A stretch of 64,000 nucleotides of DNA, from positions 3,758,501 through 3,822,500 of the forward strand of contig NC_084590.1 of NCBI RefSeq assembly GCF_033807715.1, in the 5' to 3' direction. The DNA is from Cololabis saira. Lineage: Eukaryota > Chordata > Actinopteri > Beloniformes > Belonidae. Position 1 is the stretch's first letter. Each line of letters begins with the position of its first letter. The notes beneath the pieces are model-generated. The model searched no databases. It was not told the DNA's origin and saw only the letters and a list, made by a program, of their open reading frames with translations. Shown here piece by piece: positions 22,745 to 31,927 of the stretch. Position numbers and translations under genes: made by a program.

Positions 22745-25700
22745 CTAACTATAGGCTTTACTAAACAGAAATGTTTTAAGTTTAGTTTTAAAGGTGGAGG
22801 TGGTGTCAGCCCCCTTAACCCAGATTGGAAGTTGGTTCCATAGTAGTGGCGCCTGATAGCAGAACGCCCGCCCTCCAAATCTACATTTAGATACTCTAGG
22901 AACTACGAGTAAACCTGCACTCTGAGAACGGAGAGCTCTGACAGGAACATAAGGCACTATCAGGTCTTGCAAATAATGCGGAGCTAAGCCGTTTTGGGCT
23001 TTATACGCAAGTAATAAAATTTTAAATTGGATTCTGAATTTTACGGGTAACCAATGGAGCGACGCTAACACTGGAGAGACGTGGTCTCTCCTGCTAATTC
23101 CTGTCAGTACTCGTGCTGCTGCATTTTGGATCAGCTGGAGCCTATTCAGCAAATTACTTGGACATCCTGCTAACAACACATTACAGTAATCTAGTCTAGA
23201 AGATACAAACGCATGAACTAGTTTTTCTGCATCACTCTGTGAGAGGATTTTCCTAATCTTTGCAATATTACGGAGATGGAAAAAGGCTATTTTACAAACC
23301 TGATTGACATATGGTTTAAACGACAAATCCTGATCGAAAATAACACCAAGATTTCTCACAGTTGCACTGGAAGCCATCGCAACACCATCTAATCCCTTCC
23401 TAAAATGCTCTGGACCAAGAATGATAACCTCTGTTTTATCTGAATTTAGAAGCAGGAAATTTCTGGACATCCAGTCCTTGATGTCCCTAAGACATGCCTG
23501 AAGTTTAACTAACGGTTCTGTTTCATCCGGCTTCATAGACAAGTAGAGCTGCGTATCATCAGCATAACAATGAAAGTGTATGCCGTGATTCTGGATTATA
23601 CTTCCCAATGGCTGCATGTATAAACTGAACAAGATTGGCCCTAGCACTGAACCCTGCGGAACACCATAACAGACCCTTGACTGTTCTGAAGAAACCTCAT
23701 GTACATGAACAAACTGGAACCTGTCAGATAGGTATGATTTAAACCAACATAGAGCTGTCCCTTTAATCCCAACAACATGCTCTAACCTGTGCAGTAAAAT
23801 GCCATGATCTATAGTGTCAAAAGCAGCACTGAGGTCCAGTAGAACCAGTATGGACACTAATCCCTTATCTGAGGCCATAAGGAGGTCATTCGTGACTCGA
23901 ACAAGTGCTGTCTCTGTGCTATGATGCATTCTGAACCCTGACTGAAAGACTTCAAACAGATCATTTCTATACAAATAGTCACATAACTGGCTTGAAACTG
24001 CCTTTTCCAGAATTTTAGACACAAATGGAAGGTTGGAAATTGGTCTATAATTAGCTAAGGTGTCTGGGTCAAGAGAAGGTTTTTTAAGTAAAGGTTTAAT
24101 TACTGCGACTTTGAAAACCTGTGGTACATATCCTAAACTTAGGGATAAGTTAATTTGGTCCAGTATTGTCGTACCAATAAGAGAAAAAATATGTTTGAAT
24201 AGTCGAGTCGGGATGGGGTCTAACATACATGTGGTTGACTTAGCTCTATTAACGAGTGAAGTCAGCTCAGGGAGGTCTATAGGATCAAAACAGTCTAGAG
24301 ACAAGTCAGAGCCTAGGGAAGTCGCTAAAGCTGAAGAAACACCTACAACCGGCTGGTTGATTTCTTCTCTAATTCTCGCGATTTTACTGTTGAAGAAGCC
24401 CATAAAGTCCTCACTACTGAGAGCTGCAGGAATGCACGGCTCAACAGAGTTGTGACTCTTTGTCAGCCTGGCTACAGTGCTGAACAGAAAACGTGGGTTA
24501 CTTTTGTTATCCTCTATCAACGTTGAATAATAAGCTGTTCTGGCTTTGCGAATGGCTTTTTTATATACTATTAGAATATCTTTCCATTCACGATGAGAGT
24601 CTACAGACCTACAAGAGTACCACTTCCTTTCCATTTTACGCACGTTTTGTTTCAACATGCGGATATCTGAATTATACCAGGGAGTTAAGCTCCTGTGGCT
24701 AGAAACCCTCCTTTTCAAAGGAGCAACTTCATCTAAAGCTGAATGCAACAAATCAGCAGTGTTACTAGCAAGGAAATCAACATCTGCAGAGGTAGAACCC
24801 AGGTCACTGGCCTCGACTACATCACTATTTCGCACTGTCGTAAGATAAGCAATGGCCTCCCTAAATTTAACAATAACTTCATCAGACAAACATCTGCTAA
24901 AATAATACCTCCTATTTTGCACTTCAACATCAACAAAATTAAATTCAAACGTCATTAAGTAATGGTCGGATAAAAGGGAGTTTACAGGTGACACCAACAG
25001 ACCATCAGTTTCAACACCGTAGGTGAGAACGAGATCGAGAGTATGATTAAAACAGTGCGTCGGTTTATCCACTTTTTGTGAGATACCCATTGATTCTAGA
25101 AGAGAATCGAAGGCTAATTTAAGATTATCGCTTTCAACATCCATATGAATGTTAAAATCACCCACTATGATGAATTTATCTGTGCTGATCAATAATCCAG
25201 AAAGGAAATCTGAAAATTCAGACAAAAACTCCAGATACGCACCAGCAGGGGGCCGGTACACTACTACTAACACAACTGGCTTCTCTGATTTCCGGCTCGG
25301 AAATTTCAGACCAAGCATGAGGCTTTCAAATGTATTATAGTTGCACTTAGGTTCAATTTTTGTTTCGAGACCGGAGTTATAAATTGCTGCGACTCCTCCG
25401 CCTCGGCCCGTGCTTCTAGGAATGTGATGATTAAAGTAGCCGGGCGGAGTTGATTCATTCAAACTAACATACTCTTCCTCCTGTAACCATGTTTCTGTTA
25501 AGCAGAAAATATCACTCCTGCTCTCTGTAATTATATCATTTACTAACAGAGACTTAGAGCTTAATGATCGTATATTTAGTAGTCCGCATCTAATTTTTAG
25601 GTCTGTAATTGGTACCAAATGTACATTGGTTTTAATTTTTACAAGGTTATCTTGGTTAACGCCTCTATAACGCTGCACCTGGTGAACTTTTGGAGGGCGG

Positions 25701-25783
25701 GGAACTGCAACCACTTCTATTTTGCTAGGCACCTCTAACTGACTAAGCCTCGCCTCCAGCCCTGTTAAACTACAGCTCTGCAT
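22745..25783 (-). CDS. L2 LINE ORF2: APE endonuclease and reverse transcriptase
   Basis: 1012 residues and intact. The APE-type endonuclease lies at about 63-282: LLNIRS (Asn70), TETW (Glu97), GDFN (Asp209, Asn211) and SDH (Asp273, His274). The reverse transcriptase lies at about 560-830: LANYRPISNLP, LLDLSAAFDT (Asp650), YGVPQGSVLGP and YADD (Asp742, Asp743). The C-terminal L2-clade tail runs to FKTKLKTFLFSKAYS. It nicks target DNA and copies LINE RNA at the nick. The first ATG is preceded by seven in-frame codons after the ORF1 TGA, so termination-reinitiation or readthrough could supply ORF2. Residues 8-18 repeat an ORF1 segment. All catalytic residues looked for are present. Confidence 0.92.
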   Translation of the reverse strand: MQSCSLTGLEARLSQLEVPSKIEVVAVPRPPKVHQVQRYRGVNQDNLVKIKTNVHLVPITDLKIRCGLLNIRSLSSKSLLVNDIITESRSDIFCLTETWLQEEEYVSLNESTPPGYFNHHIPRSTGRGGGVAAIYNSGLETKIEPKCNYNTFESLMLGLKFPSRKSEKPVVLVVVYRPPAGAYLEFLSEFSDFLSGLLISTDKFIIVGDFNIHMDVESDNLKLAFDSLLESMGISQKVDKPTHCFNHTLDLVLTYGVETDGLLVSPVNSLLSDHYLMTFEFNFVDVEVQNRRYYFSRCLSDEVIVKFREAIAYLTTVRNSDVVEASDLGSTSADVDFLASNTADLLHSALDEVAPLKRRVSSHRSLTPWYNSDIRMLKQNVRKMERKWYSCRSVDSHREWKDILIVYKKAIRKARTAYYSTLIEDNKSNPRFLFSTVARLTKSHNSVEPCIPAALSSEDFMGFFNSKIARIREEINQPVVGVSSALATSLGSDLSLDCFDPIDLPELTSLVNRAKSTTCMLDPIPTRLFKHIFSLIGTTILDQINLSLSLGYVPQVFKVAVIKPLLKKPSLDPDTLANYRPISNLPFVSKILEKAVSSQLCDYLYRNDLFEVFQSGFRMHHSTETALVRVTNDLLMASDKGLVSILVLLDLSAAFDTIDHGILLHRLEHVVGIKGTALCWFKSYLSDRFQFVHVHEVSSEQSRVCYGVPQGSVLGPILFSLYMQPLGSIIQNHGIHFHCYADDTQLYLSMKPDETEPLVKLQACLRDIKDWMSRNFLLLNSDKTEVIILGPEHFRKGLDGVAMASSATVRNLGVIFDQDLSFKPYVNQVCKIAFFHLRNIAKIRKILSQSDAEKLVHAFVSSRLDYCNVLLAGCPSNLLNRLQLIQNAAARVLTGISRRDHVSPVLASLHWLPVKFRIQFKILLLAYKAQNGLAPHYLQDLIVPYVPVRALRSQSAGLLVVPRVSKCRFGGRAFCYQAPLLWNQLPIWVKGADTTSTFKTKLKTFLFSKAYS

Positions 25784-25804
25784 CCTGGCCTGGACCCTGC
25801 ATTG

Positions 25805-26677
25805 TCAGGGGGAGTGTCTAATAACATTGGCCAGATTTCTAGACATAAGAGCTGCACCATCCCGGGTGGGATGAATGCCGTCCCTTCTAATCAGACCGGG
25901 CTTTCCCCAGAATGTCTCCCAGTTGTCAATAAAGTCCACGTCGTTTTCTGAACACCACTGAGACAACCAGCGGCGGAGCGAGAGCATGCGACTAAACATG
26001 TCATCGCTGGTCAGATTGGGGAGGGGGCCAGAAAAACCTACAGAGTCCGACATGGTCTTGGCGAAGTTACACACCGAGACAATATTCATTCTGGTTACTT
26101 CCGACTGGCGAAGACGGGAGTCATTAGCTCCGACATTGATGATAACTTTACCATATTTACGATTACCCTTTGCCAGTAGCTTCAAATTTGCTTCTATGTC
26201 GCCCGCTCTGGCCCCCGGGATACACCTAACTAAGGTCTCTGGAGTCGGCTTCACATGTCTCACAATAGAGTCTCCAATCACCAGGGTCTGTTTCTCAACA
26301 GATGTGTCGCTGAGTGGGGAAAAACGGTTAGACACATGAAGCGGGTGGTGTTCCGTGAGCTCTTTAAGACTACCCTTCCTCCGAACCGTCACCCAGCTGC
26401 CCTGCCTGGCCGGCTGCTCGGGAGCTGCAGGGGAGCGGTTACGCTCAGCTGCTACGGGCCGGTCCGCCGCTAGCTTAGCCTGGTTAGCTGAGGAGGCTCT
26501 CGGACTATGGTTTAGTTGGCCAAACCGGACCTCTAACTGACTGAGCCTCGCCTCCAGCCCTGCAAATAAGCTACACTTTAAGCACTTACCGTCTTCACTA
26601 AAGGAGGCAGAGGAATAACTAAACATTTCACACACTGAGCAGGAAAGAGGTGAAGCGGTGGGAGCCGGAGCGGCCAT
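25805..26677 (-). CDS. L2 LINE ORF1 protein with SGNH esterase domain
   Basis: 290 residues. Two CxxC pairs (C13/C16 and C32/C35) suggest an N-terminal zinc-binding motif. A short heptad-like helix follows (residues 40-54, GLEARLSQLEV). A basic linker (WVTVRRKG, about 95-102) precedes an SGNH/GDSL hydrolase domain (about 131-290). Block I GDSIV holds Ser137, GAND holds Asn185, and DGIHP holds Asp266 and His269, so the catalytic residues are all present. ORF1 esterases are known in CR1/L2-clade LINEs and may bind or modify lipids or aid RNP assembly. The ATG gives the full N-terminus. The ORF ends in TGA 21 nt before the ORF2 ATG, in the same frame. Confidence 0.88.
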   Translation of the reverse strand: MAAPAPTASPLSCSVCEMFSYSSASFSEDGKCLKCSLFAGLEARLSQLEVRFGQLNHSPRASSANQAKLAADRPVAAERNRSPAAPEQPARQGSWVTVRRKGSLKELTEHHPLHVSNRFSPLSDTSVEKQTLVIGDSIVRHVKPTPETLVRCIPGARAGDIEANLKLLAKGNRKYGKVIINVGANDSRLRQSEVTRMNIVSVCNFAKTMSDSVGFSGPLPNLTSDDMFSRMLSLRRWLSQWCSENDVDFIDNWETFWGKPGLIRRDGIHPTRDGAALMSRNLANVIRHSP

Positions 26678-27027
26678 GCTAAGATGCTAACGGAGGCTAA
26701 CGGACAGAAAATGTATCGGTGATTGGTGACAGTGAAAGTTACGGAAGAGAAAATGAGCGAGTGTTGAAATAAAGACAGTAATGTACCAGATATAGTGCTA
26801 TTTTACCAGAAAACAGTCTAAGTTTTAGATAAAAAGTCGGGAGAGATCTGAGCCTGCAAACGCCGTGAGACGGCAGCAGCACAGACCGCAACACCAGGAA
26901 GTGACGCGATGCGTGACGCAATACGTTACCCAATCAGCAAGCCCACGTCACAATACGTGTCAGAAGTGAAACTGAAAAGTCATCTCATCTCAAACAAGTG
27001 TCCTGTTGTTTTAGTCCTGCTTGATTT
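26678..27027 (-). promoter_or_regulatory. L2 5' UTR / probable internal promoter region
   Basis: 350 bp lies between the Gypsy junction and the ORF1 ATG. By family knowledge, LINE 5' UTRs hold an internal pol II promoter. The stretch at 26895-26960 has several CpG-containing words (GACGCGATGCGTGACGC). No TATA box or defined factor site was identified. Confidence 0.45.
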
Positions 27028-27417
27028 GCACATGAGGCGAGCAGACCATCTCAAAATCCTCATGCCTGCTCTTCCAAAGCCTTTGGTGGACAGCAGGTCA
27101 GTAAGTGGGCTATGGTCTGTGCGCAGTATGAAGTGTCTTCCCCAAAGGTAAGAGCGCCTACGCTCAGCTGACCACACACAAGCCAGAGCCTCTTTCTCTA
27201 TGATATGAGTATTTCCTCTCACTGTCAGTAAGGGATCTAGAAGAAAATGAAACAATCTTTTCAGTGTCACCATGTAACTGGGTGAGCACTGCACCAATGC
27301 CATAGTCACAGGCATCTGTAGTGACGAGCGTAGGGAGAGCAGGATCGAACAGTGTAAGCGCTGGGCTTGTAGCAATCTGTCATTTGAGGCGAGAGAAAGC
27401 CTCCTGAGCAGCATCAG
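26980..27417 (-). pseudogene. Gypsy RNase H domain with frameshifts
   Basis: The last part (27030-27210) reads IIEKEALACVWSAERRRSY, then LRTDHSPLTDLLSTKGFG, then RILRWSARLM, typical of Ty3/Gypsy RNase H. Upstream the correct frame is lost. There is a single-base frame change where the RT ORF stops near 27420, a TGA in the alternative frame near 27375, and another frame change near 27205. The domain is cut at 27028 by the L2. Confidence 0.8.
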
Positions 27418-29148
27418 TCATTTAAATTCTGCATTTTTCCTCAGCAGAGCACGAAGAGGTTCCGCAACAGAGGCGTAGCAGGGGACAAACTTTGAATACC
27501 ACCCCGTGAGGCCCTGGAAGGACTGTAGGGCTGTGGCATCACGAGGGGGAGGAGCCTCTGTTATCGCAGCAACGTGGTATTGGTTGGGACAGATGCCTGA
27601 AGCAGAGATAATATGACCCAGAAATGAAAGTTCATTTTTCCTGAACAGGCACTTCTCCACATTTAATTTTAGTCCACTGTTGTTCAGCCGGTGCAGTACA
27701 GCTTTGAGTCGTGTCTCATGCAGTGTTGTAGTATCAGCATATACAATAATATTGTCTAAGTAACATTGCACACCATCCAAACCTGCCAGAATCTGTGACA
27801 TCATCCTCTGGAACGCACTTGGGGCTGATGCGAGACCAAAGGGAACCCTAGTGAACCGAAAAAGTCCTTCATGAGTGATAAAACCAGTAAGGTCTCGGCT
27901 CTCAGGGTGCAGAGGTACCTGATGATATGCATTTTGCAGGTCAATAGAGGAGAACACTCCTCGTAGCTCATGAAGCACCTCCTCAATGTTTGGCAGTGGA
28001 TGGCTATCCACAACCACAGCCTTGTTGGGCTCTCTTAGATCTGGACATATCCTGAGCCGGCCCGACTTGCGTCGAACCACCACTATGGGTGAAACCCATG
28101 GTGATGAGTCGATGTGTTCAATGACACCATCCTTTTCTAGTCTCTGCACCTTCTGGTACACTGCATCACGAATGGCAAAAGGCAGACAACGTAACTTTTG
28201 CTGAACAGGCTGTATTCCAGGTCTCTCGGTGACTTTGTGGACACATCCAGTAACTGTTCCAGTCTTTGAAGTATCAACGTCAGTAGCTGTGTATTGTACA
28301 GGAACAGCACCAGATGTATTAGTAGTGACATGACCTTCTCTGATCTCAAGTTGCAGGGCATTGAAGAGGTCCATGCCTAAAATGGGTGTACCTGCTTGGA
28401 CAATATGAACATACTGGGACGTGCATTTTGCCATGTATGTCACTGTCAGTTCCAGACAACCTAACACGGGTATAGGTTTCTTTGTGTATGTAGTCAGTGT
28501 TTTTCTGGGATTCAGGAGTGGGGTCTGGCTGAAGTAACTCTTGTACATGTGCCCTGGGAGAATAGAGACACCTGAACCGGTATCCACCAGCAGATTAGCA
28601 GTAATTGTAGGGCCGCCTGCAGCTTTCATGGAGACATTGCACATTAATTTACTGCTCAGTGTACTTGCATCATCGTCATCAACTAATAGCACTGTGACTG
28701 AGTCACTGGAAACTACTCCCACATCGCATGAAGCAGTCCTGCTCCTGCACACTCTAGCAAAATGTCCAGGCTTACTACATTGTCTGCATGTGACTGATTT
28801 GGCTGGGCACTTGGGGTAATTAGCAATGTGTGTCGTAGAGCCACATCTGTAGCATGTCTTACCAGCAGCCATTGAGCCATTCAAGGTTGCAGTCTTTGGG
28901 GTTGGTCTGGGAAAAGTGGGGGGTTTCTGCTGCTTTTGCTTCCCGCCACAAAAAGTAGCCCCACGAACCATCCCGACAACAGCCTCAGCTGCTCCTCTTG
29001 ACAAAGCTATTGACTTAGCTTCAGCAACTGCATTTTCAATCTGAGCAGCAATTGTTAAAGTTTTTTCAACTGTAAGTTTATCCTCAAGCAGCAAGCGCTC
29101 ACTGATCCGTGCATTGAACGTTTTCTCCACAATTTGGTCCCTTATCAT
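27418..29148 (-). pseudogene. Gypsy gag C-terminus, protease and reverse transcriptase
   Basis: An open frame of 576 residues. Two CCHC knuckles (about 99-114 and 121-134; the first has CYRC...CP spacing without the usual His-Cys end), a retropepsin DTGSG (Asp189), then RT with SSIDLQNAYHQVPL (Asp403) and YLDN (463-466). Metal-binding RT motifs normally have two adjacent Asp residues. Here the second is Asn466, which should abolish polymerase activity. The frame starts in the middle of gag sequence, so its ATG is not an authentic start. The ORF overlaps the upstream gag ORF by four bases at a frameshift. Confidence 0.88.
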
Positions 29149-29585
29149 GTCCTCAGATAATGCTCAAACTCACATGTAACAATTAGCTCCTGCAGGGCAG
29201 CTGCATACTGAGCTGTGGACTCACCGGCTCGCTGAGCTCTCTGGCGAAATTTATTTCTCTCCAAGAAAACATTTAAGTTGGGTACAAAAAATATCTTCAA
29301 AGCCTTTAATGCATCTTCGTAGGAATCACCAATCCCTGGCAGCATGTAGAAAATACGTTGAGCCTCTGCGCCGAACGTGTGTATTAGCAAAGCACGCTTC
29401 CTCTTATCCTCCACATCGTCGGCCAGAGCCAGCACGTAGGTATCAAACATGCGAACCCATGTTTCAAAAGACGCCGTAGGCTCACCTGGGTTTTGTAAAA
29501 ATGCCGGAGGTGGCAAAATCCCAAGCAGAGCCATCCTCGTCGCCAATATGTTGTGACGTAGTAATGCAAGAAGGCTAGCAGGCAA
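29145..29585 (-). pseudogene. Gypsy gag N-terminal part
   Basis: The frame of up to 146 residues includes the capsid-like region FETWVRMFDTYVLAL and FRQRAQRAGESTAQY. The likely gag start is the ATG near 29534 (MALLGILPPP), just downstream of the LTR/PBS junction. Codons before it lie in the LTR. The frame terminates at 29145 and gag continues in another frame of the next ORF. Because the break falls within capsid sequence it is probably a mutation and not programmed frameshifting. Confidence 0.8.
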
Positions 29586-29726
29586 GCTACTTCAGAAACA
29601 GTCTTTACTAAACCAAGTCAGGAGAAGAACTGCAACGTGTATCCCGAATACCTGATTTACATGGAGTCACACTGCCACCAACTGGCAGGATATTTGTATG
29701 CAGGCAGGAACGTATATACCACAACA
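29549..29726 (-). repeat. Candidate 178-bp Gypsy LTR
   Basis: It begins TGTTGTG and ends CACAACA (a 7-bp perfect inverted repeat with TG...CA termini), directly upstream of gag on the minus strand. Just inside, TATTGGCGACGAGGATGG could include the primer-binding site. No second copy was found near 20.6 kb, so the call rests on termini and position. Confidence 0.65.
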
Positions 29727-29779
29727 CCTTTATCCAGAGTCACTGGAGACAGGATCACTACACCCAAACTGTGGCCAAA

Positions 29780-30290
29780 ACCGCAGGAAGAGTTAATTGG
29801 GGCTTGGTAACATACAAGAGTACGTCATCTGCAAATAAGGAAATTTTTTCAGGTGTATCTATAATGTTGAGGCCATGGACATTTGGATCGGTGCGAATTC
29901 ATTTCAATTCAATTCAATTCAATTCAATTCAATTCAATTCAATTCAATTCAATTCAATTCAATTCAATTTTATTCATATAGTGTCTATTATAACATAAGT
30001 TATCTCTAGGCGCTTTCCAGGGACCCAGAACATGACCCCCGAGCAATTATTACATAAACATAACATAAACAATGGCAGGTAAAAAAAAAAAAAAAAATAT
30101 TGACTGCGAGGGGCTCAATGGCCAATGCAAACAGAAGGGGAGAGAGGAGACAGCCCTGTTTGGTGCCCCTAAACAAGCTGAAGTGGTAGGATAACATCCT
30201 GTTGGTTAAAATGTGGGCCCTGGGATTTTTGTACAGAAGTCGGATCCAGAAAATCGTGCTAGGAAATCTGAACACTTCTTCAAGGTTTTA
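29780..30290 (-). pseudogene. Tx1-like LINE reverse transcriptase fragment, split by an L2 tail
   Basis: The 30275-30110 piece reads GTKQGCLLSPLLFALAIEPLA. After the insertion, 29895-29800 continues with ISLFADDVLLYVTKPQL, which contains the FADD active-site box. The two pieces join in order once 29900-30093 is removed. Only about 120 codons remain. Confidence 0.82.
29900..30093 (-). mobile_element. L2 LINE 3'-end fragment with expanded (AATTC)n tail
   Basis: It matches the last ~120 bp of the L2 and ends in about 14 AATTC units (29898-29968). It interrupts the Tx1-like RT fragment between the QGCLLSPLL and FADD blocks. Confidence 0.88.
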
Positions 30291-30979
30291 ATGTCAACAA
30301 AACTTTCATAAACAAAAAAAAAAAATTTCAGCATTCAATTTTCTGTCTGTTTATCTTATCAAACTGTACTGTAAGTCCCTAATATCCATCCCATCAAGTA
30401 CTTCTCCATACCATGCCTTGTTTGTTTTCTTTCTCATTCTCAGGCAGGATGACAAGGGCTAAGGACCTCTCACCTCAGCTACACTCCACATGGAGGACCA
30501 TCACTACATATGTAGATGACTGTAATTGTTTCAACTTTGCTCGGTACCTGATAGAACATGATAGTTGTCAGTAAGAGCACTCTTAGATTGAGGACAATGG
30601 CCATTAGCATGCATCAAATTGATTTAAGTCTGTAAGCACTCCACACTTATTCTGTGTATTGCCGACCGGGCATAACATTTTGGTTGCGATGACTTTTGCT
30701 CAGCTTTGGTGTCCATAATAACTTGTCAGAGACAGTTAGATGCACTGTGGAAATTTGTATTATTGTATTACGACTGGATTGTACTTTGAGAAGTACATAA
30801 TTTTTTTTTGACAGAAATGTGATATTGTCACTATATGTTTTATAAAAAGGAAAACTATCACATTTTTCTCCAAACCATTTTAATGGTGACATTAGCTCTT
30901 GCTACATTTACAGTTGTGTTAAAAAGTGTTTGCCCCCTTCCTGATTTCTTATTTTTTTTTGCATTTTTGTCACACTTAA

Positions 30980-31768
30980 AGGGATTGTGACATGAAAAAC
31001 ACATTTTTCTTGATTTTTTGTGTTTTGTTGGGTGTCTTGACATCAATTACACCCAAAAAACAACGAACTTTTAACATTCAGTGTATTGTGTGCTTTCTGG
31101 GATTTTCCGCATAACTATGCAAAAACGATGCATGTGGTTTGGTGGCGGATCGTTACGTAACGATCCGCTAAATCACCGCCCCCTCCACCCAGCTCACTGT
31201 CTCCTCTCCTCTCCAGCGCACCATAAAGGCTGATTTATGGTTCCGCGTTACACCGACGCAGAGCCTACGGCGTAGGGTTACGCGGCGACGCGCACCATAC
31301 GCTGAACCCTACGGCGTAGGCTCTGCGTCGATTTAACGCGGACCCATAAATGAGGCTTAACACGCCTCTTTTGTTCTAATCACCGGAGGAAAACTGCTAA
31401 GAAGACCCGCGGCCACTGACTGGACTTAAGATAAGGGGACAGTGCTGCTTGCATGCCTTTATTTTTATGATTGTTTGCTGTGGTTCGCCCTCCTGCTTTT
31501 CCGTGCATGCTTCGCCTGTCGCTCCGACGCCGCTGTGAGCGTATGGCTGGAGGAGGAGGAGGTTTGGAGGAGGAGCGGAGCAATGATTGACAGGAAAGGG
31601 GGGAAAGGAAGCATTTTTCACGGCACAAAAAAACACTGTAATAAAAAGCCAGGAAAAGATTACTAGAGTGAAGTTTTTCTTGTTACACTCTTTTAGACAC
31701 ATTTGAGGGATGTTGCCCAAGACTTTTAATAGTGTTAAAAGCATGTTAAAAATGATGTCACAATACCT
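30980..31768. mobile_element. 789-bp TTAA MITE (family T3)
   Basis: TTAA at 30976-30979 and 31769-31772. Terminal inverted repeats are AGGGATTGTGACATGA and AGGTATTGTGACATCA. It contains palindromic MITE P at 31225-31360. ORFs on both strands near 31400-31700 have no recognised motif. Confidence 0.85.
31225..31360. repeat. Palindromic MITE (family P), copy 3
   Basis: Begins AAGGCTGATTTATGGTTCCG and ends with a complementary CGCGGACCCATAAATGAGGC. The arms are separated by CTACGGCGTAGG repeats. Confidence 0.8.
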
Positions 31769-31927
31769 TTAAAGGTTTCAGATCAAATTTAAATATTAGA
31801 CAAAGTTAACACAAGTAAACACAAAATGCAGTTTTTAAATGAAGGTTTATACTATTAAGGGGAAAAAAAACTCCAAACCTACATGGCCCTGTGTGAAAAA
31901 GTGATTGCCTGTTAAAACATAAATTAA

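Larger units (their letters stand above)
21901..27027 (-). mobile_element. Full-length L2/Maui-like LINE
   Basis: About 5.1 kb on the minus strand: 5' UTR (26678-27027), ORF1 (25805-26677), ORF2 (22745-25783), 3' UTR (about 21940-22744) and an ATTGA-type 3' tail at 21901-21940. Both ORFs are uninterrupted. The element lies between the RNase H and integrase codons of the Gypsy. Only two or three bases (TGC) could be target duplication, which fits L2/CR1-type LINEs. The 5' boundary is defined by the Gypsy reading frame at 27028. Shorter copies of its 3' end occur at 2606, 18974, 29900, 57383 and 63187, so this subfamily is active or recently was. Confidence 0.9.
20625..29726 (-). mobile_element. 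Ty3/Gypsy retrotransposon, broken and interrupted by L2
   Basis: Minus-strand order is candidate 5' LTR (29549-29726), gag (29145-29585), CCHC-protease-RT (27418-29148), RNase H (27028-27417), then integrase (20648-21900). This RT-RNase H-integrase order is Ty3/Gypsy. The L2 at 21901-27027 separates the RNase H and integrase halves, which rejoin in one frame across the gap. Defects include frameshifts in gag and RNase H, a changed RT active site, loss of most of the integrase N-terminal domain, and no recognised 3' LTR. Gag features (FRQRAQRAGES) suggest a Mag-like lineage, which is inference. Confidence 0.88.

Noticed and set aside
29120..29160. Programmed frameshift between Gypsy gag and pol
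   Set aside because: The frame change falls within capsid sequence upstream of the zinc knuckles and there is no slippery heptamer. It is better explained as a mutation.
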